A stretch of DNA of 64,000 nucleotides from HGM04593 sp045636125 (GTDB lineage: Bacteria; Bacteroidota; Bacteroidia; Bacteroidales; Bacteroidaceae): NCBI GenBank assembly GCA_045636125.1, contig JAZTWX010000020.1, positions 1 through 64,000 of the forward strand, written 5' to 3'. This document shows, in pieces, positions 61,240 through 64,000 of the stretch. A program made the position numbers and the translations under genes. The notes under the pieces are model-generated. The model ran no database searches. It had not been told where the DNA came from and saw only the letters and a program-made list of their open reading frames with translations. Every line of letters begins with the position of its first letter. Positions within the stretch are counted from its first letter, which is position 1.

Positions 61240-62574
61240 ATGAGAAAGATACTTACAATAGCAACCATAGCTGTGGCAATATGTGCCAATGCACAATACA
61301 GCAACAAGCGCAAAGAGGAGATAAAGCAATATTTTGCACAAAGCCTCAACGGCAACGAGGCCGCCTTCACGCGAAAGGATAAAATTGCGATAAAAGAGAT
61401 TGACAAGGCACGCAGCGCCGTGTGGCAATGCTGGCGCGAGGCTGTCGCAGGCACAGCCGAGGAGAAACTCCCCGCCCTGTTGCCCGCCGAAGCGCGCGAC
61501 ACCATCTATTGGACAATGCCCACCCACCCCGAAGAGGGGGCACAAATGCCCTTCCATTATATATACAAAGGGGAAAAGCCCGACAGCGGCTACCCCTTGT
61601 TCCTTTATATGCACGGTTCGGGGCCTAAGAGTGCCGAGTGGGACACAGGCTACCGCCTTTGCCGCTCGTTTGCCGACTCGCCCTCGGCCTACTTCATCCC
61701 GCAGATACCAAGCGAGAACCACTACCGCTGGGCAATACAGCCACAGCAGTGGGCGTGGGAAAAACTGTTGCGCCTGGCATTTTTGTCGGACAGCATCGAC
61801 TGCAACCGCATATACTTTTTCGGAATTTCAGAGGGTGGCTACGGCAGCCAGCGCCTCGCCTCGTTCTATGCCGACTACCTTGCGGGAGCAGGCCCTATGG
61901 CCGGTGGCGAGCCCCTGCAGAATGCACCCTGCGAGAACCTTGCCAACACAGCCTTTTCGCTGCGCACCGGCGAGAGAGATTATGGATTCGGGCGCAACTA
62001 CCTAACATATGTAACCAACCTCACCCTCGACAGCCTGCAGGCCGCGCACCCCGGGCTCTACAACCACAAGATTGAGATTGTACCGGGGATGGGCCACGGC
62101 ATAAACTACGAGACAACAACCCCGTGGCTGGCACAGTTCAAGCGCAACCCCCACCCCACATATTTCTACTGGGAAAATTATGAAATGTATGGCCGCAAAC
62201 GCAAAGGATTCTACAACCTGCGCGCCGACGAAGAGGGTTGCAACGAGCAGGAGCGCGTATGCTACGAAATGAACATCAGCGACAACACCGTCACCCTCAA
62301 CGTGAACAATGTCACATACCGCACAACGCGACAAATGGCCGGTATTCCAATGACTTTCCACAAGACATTCACCCCCGCCACAAAGGGAAAAGTAACCATT
62401 TTCCTCAACGAGAAGCTTGTCGACCTGAAAAAGCCCGTGAAGGTTATCGTCAACGGCAAAGAGGTTGTGAATAAAAAGGTTAAGCCCACAACAAAAGCTA
62501 TGGCCGAGAGCTGCGCGCTTTTCAACGACCCCGAACGCCTCTTCCCCGCCGCCGTGCAGGTAACAATTGAATAA
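61240..62574 (+). CDS. Secreted alpha/beta hydrolase (esterase or peptidase-like)
   Basis: A 444-residue exported protein. The open frame extends upstream, but the start at 61240 gives a clear signal peptide (MRKILTIATIAVAICANA) just downstream of the promoter element, so it was chosen. Residues 110-290 form an alpha/beta hydrolase core: the oxyanion HGSG (125-128), the nucleophile elbow GISEG with Ser197, and a catalytic His286 in GMGHG. An Asp/Glu partner is not obvious; D247 in GERDYG is a candidate. A beta-rich C-terminal domain (residues 330-444) may be a binding module. This type is known as exported hydrolases of Bacteroidales without assigned substrate. Neighbours give no clear pathway. 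Confidence 0.85.
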   Translation: MRKILTIATIAVAICANAQYSNKRKEEIKQYFAQSLNGNEAAFTRKDKIAIKEIDKARSAVWQCWREAVAGTAEEKLPALLPAEARDTIYWTMPTHPEEGAQMPFHYIYKGEKPDSGYPLFLYMHGSGPKSAEWDTGYRLCRSFADSPSAYFIPQIPSENHYRWAIQPQQWAWEKLLRLAFLSDSIDCNRIYFFGISEGGYGSQRLASFYADYLAGAGPMAGGEPLQNAPCENLANTAFSLRTGERDYGFGRNYLTYVTNLTLDSLQAAHPGLYNHKIEIVPGMGHGINYETTTPWLAQFKRNPHPTYFYWENYEMYGRKRKGFYNLRADEEGCNEQERVCYEMNISDNTVTLNVNNVTYRTTRQMAGIPMTFHKTFTPATKGKVTIFLNEKLVDLKKPVKVIVNGKEVVNKKVKPTTKAMAESCALFNDPERLFPAAVQVTIE

Positions 62575-62611
62575 TATCGCGCGGGGAGCCCGAAATGTGC
62601 AAAAAAAATAG

Positions 62612-62619
62612 TATCTTCG
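62612..62619 (+). promoter_or_regulatory. recR -7 element (TATCTTCG variant)
   Basis: TATCTTCG, one mismatch from the consensus, 80 bases before the recR start. Identical to the elements before tilS and engB. Confidence 0.45.
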
Positions 62620-62699
62620 CAACCCCGTAACAACTGGAGCAGTGGCCGCGCCACTGCGCGACGGAACCCACAAAAAACTGAACAACAGAAAAGAAACAG

Positions 62700-63320
62700 A
62701 TGAGCCAAGAATATCCATCGGCACTACTCGAAAAGGCGGTGAGCGAGTTCAGCAAACTGCCTGGCATAGGGCGCAAGACAGCAACGCGCCTTGTGCTGCA
62801 TATGCTGCGCCGCAAGGAGGACGAGGTTGAAGCCTTTTCAAGCTCCATCCTTCGCCTCAAACGCGAAGCAAAATATTGCCGCGAGTGCCACAGCATATCG
62901 GACACCGACGTGTGCCCCATATGCGCCAACCCTCTGCGCGACCACAGCGTAATTTGCGTGGTGGAGAACATACAGGATGTTATGGCCGTGGAGAACACAA
63001 TGCAATACCGTGGCGTGTATCACGTTCTTGGCGGTGTAATATCGCCCATGGACGGAGTATCGCCCGCCGACCTGCACATTGACACACTTGTCGACCGCGT
63101 GGCAAGCGGCGAGGTAAAAGAGATTATCCTTGCGTTGAGTTCCACAATGGAGGGCGACACAACAAACTTCTACATATACCGCAAACTGCTGCAATACAAT
63201 GTAAAACTGTCGGTGATTGCACGTGGAATATCGGTGGGCGACGAGCTTGAATATGCCGACGAGGTTACCCTCGGACGCTCCATTGTCAACCGCACCCCAT
63301 TCACCGGAAAAACAATATAA
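62700..63320 (+). CDS. recR: Recombination protein RecR
   Basis: A 206-residue protein with the RecR layout: helix-hairpin-helix (SKLPGIGRKTATRLVLHML), a four-cysteine zinc motif (CRECHSISDTDVCPIC), a TOPRIM domain (VICVVENIQDVMAVE) and a C-terminal Walker-B-like region (ISVGDELEYADEVTLGRSI). It acts with RecO (encoded at 18015-18743) and RecF at stalled forks and gaps. It is followed by a small membrane protein gene 6 bases later. Confidence 0.96.
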   Translation: MSQEYPSALLEKAVSEFSKLPGIGRKTATRLVLHMLRRKEDEVEAFSSSILRLKREAKYCRECHSISDTDVCPICANPLRDHSVICVVENIQDVMAVENTMQYRGVYHVLGGVISPMDGVSPADLHIDTLVDRVASGEVKEIILALSSTMEGDTTNFYIYRKLLQYNVKLSVIARGISVGDELEYADEVTLGRSIVNRTPFTGKTI

Positions 63321-63326
63321 CGAAAA

Positions 63327-63764
63327 ATGACAACCGCACAGGCACTTAAAAAGACACGCATAAACTTTTGGGTACACATTGCCATACTTGCAGCCATTGC
63401 CGCAGTTTTTGAAACAGGCTTGATTGCAAAGAACACGCTCGCAATGAGCGAACAGACACGCTACATTGTAGATGTTGCGGGCATTATGCTCACCATTGGA
63501 CTTATACCCCTTGCAATAAAAGGCTTTTCGTCGCAAATGCGCAAGGCCGCCAAGGAGAAGAGAGAGGAACTGCAGCAACTTTTTGTTGCAAAAAGCAACG
63601 CAAGAGTGGCATTGCTTTTCATTGTTGCCGCAACAAACCTTTTCCTCTACTACACTGCAAGCAACAACGGAGCATTCTACTGCGCCATTTTAGGCCTTGC
63701 AGCCCTTGTGTACAGCTACCCCACTGCGGGAACAATTGAAAACAGCAACCGGCAGGAAGAATGA
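63327..63764 (+). CDS. Small membrane protein between recR and a glycosyltransferase
   Basis: A 145-residue protein with four predicted membrane segments (about residues 16-35, 47-64, 94-110 and 117-134) and a strongly basic, helical cytoplasmic loop between the second and third (SSQMRKAAKEKREELQ). I do not recognise a named family; I recall similar proteins downstream of recR in Bacteroidales. It begins 6 bases after recR and overlaps the following glycosyltransferase by 4 bases (ATGA), so the three are probably one transcript. Confidence 0.7.
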   Translation: MTTAQALKKTRINFWVHIAILAAIAAVFETGLIAKNTLAMSEQTRYIVDVAGIMLTIGLIPLAIKGFSSQMRKAAKEKREELQQLFVAKSNARVALLFIVAATNLFLYYTASNNGAFYCAILGLAALVYSYPTAGTIENSNRQEE

Positions 63765-64000
63765 AACTTTCCATCATAATAATAAGCTACAACGTTAAAT
63801 ACTACGTGGAACAGTGCCTTTGCAGCATATTCAAGGCTGCAAAGGACGATATTCCCGTGGAGATATTCGTTGTGGACAACGCCTCGCGCGACAATTCGGT
63901 GGAATACCTCACGCAACAGTTCCCACAGGAGACTTACCCCAACCTGCACATTATAGGTAACGGAAGGAACATCGGGTTCGGCAAGGCCAACAACCAGGCT
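63761..64000 (+). CDS. Family 2 glycosyltransferase, N-terminal part
   Basis: Open to the end of the window, so only the first 80 residues are seen. They contain the GT-A fold landmarks: IIIISYN at the start, the FVVDNASRDNS nucleotide-sugar-binding stretch near residue 36, and NIGFGKANNQ near residue 70. The enzyme transfers a sugar from a nucleotide donor, probably onto lipid-linked or cell-wall glycan; the substrate cannot be told. The start ATG overlaps the preceding stop as ATGA, and the family continues beyond the window. Confidence 0.92.
   Translation, partial: MKLSIIIISYNVKYYVEQCLCSIFKAAKDDIPVEIFVVDNASRDNSVEYLTQQFPQETYPNLHIIGNGRNIGFGKANNQA

Noticed and set aside
1..64000. CRISPR array, prophage, integron or insertion sequence.
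   Set aside because: No regularly spaced exact repeats, no transposase, integrase or phage structural gene, and gene order follows ordinary chromosomal blocks.

Overview
The window is chromosomal DNA from a member of the Bacteroidales (Bacteroidota), most likely a gut-type Bacteroidaceae or Prevotellaceae relative; I cannot name the genus. Evidence: recurrent promoters of the Bacteroidetes -7 type (TAnnTTTG), two SusC/SusD outer-membrane uptake pairs, BACON, DUF1573, DUF3127 and DUF4835 proteins, lipoproteins with an acidic surface-export signal after the lipobox cysteine, a Rho factor with a long disordered insert, and a Bacteroidetes-type division/cell-wall cluster. No rRNA, CRISPR array, prophage or intact insertion sequence is visible.

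Region 1 (1-16.9 kb, plus strand): the 3' end of a bleomycin-hydrolase-type aminopeptidase C with an unusual C-terminal extra domain, then the complete dcw operon mraZ-rsmH-ftsL-ftsI-murE-mraY-murD-ftsW-murG-murC-ftsQ-ftsA-ftsZ plus a YqeY protein, headed by MraZ-type operator repeats and closed by a perfect inverted-repeat terminator. The operon covers peptidoglycan precursor synthesis (MurC, MurD, MurE, MraY, MurG), septal polymerisation and cross-linking (FtsW, FtsI), and ring assembly (FtsZ, FtsA, FtsQ, FtsL). murB, murF and ddl are not in it.

Region 2 (16.9-33.2 kb): housekeeping genes. These are a pentapeptide-repeat/pore-loop membrane protein and recO (minus), tRNA-Glu-rpsT and gyrB (plus), tRNA-Cys with a nitroreductase-like gene (minus), tilS (plus), and a minus-strand operon dnaN-dnaQ-coaBC::DUF4835-recN-rlmB in which CoaBC is fused in frame to the normally separate, exported DUF4835 protein. 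A DUF3127 protein (plus) and rho (minus) follow.

Region 3 (33.2-57.9 kb, all minus): two consecutive SusCD loci. The first, about 15.3 kb and nine genes, runs SusC, SusD, a small lipoprotein, a lipoprotein carrying about nine degenerate 14-15-residue repeats, two leucine-rich-repeat lipoproteins, a subtilisin-family (S8) lipoprotein protease, a DUF1573 protein and a small lipoprotein. The second, four genes, runs a large HExxH zinc protease, SusC, SusD and a secreted repeat protein with a C-terminal sorting-like tail. Each contains a protease, neither contains a recognisable glycosidase, and neither has an adjacent regulator. My inference is that they are protein or peptide capture-and-import systems comparable to RagAB rather than polysaccharide utilisation loci.

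Region 4 (57.9-64 kb): engB-tlpA-like thioredoxin lipoprotein (minus), an OprB-like porin (minus) divergent from a secreted alpha/beta hydrolase (plus), then recR, a small membrane protein and the start of a family 2 glycosyltransferase (plus, cut by the window end). Product names rest on recognised motifs and family resemblance read by eye; no database search was run.
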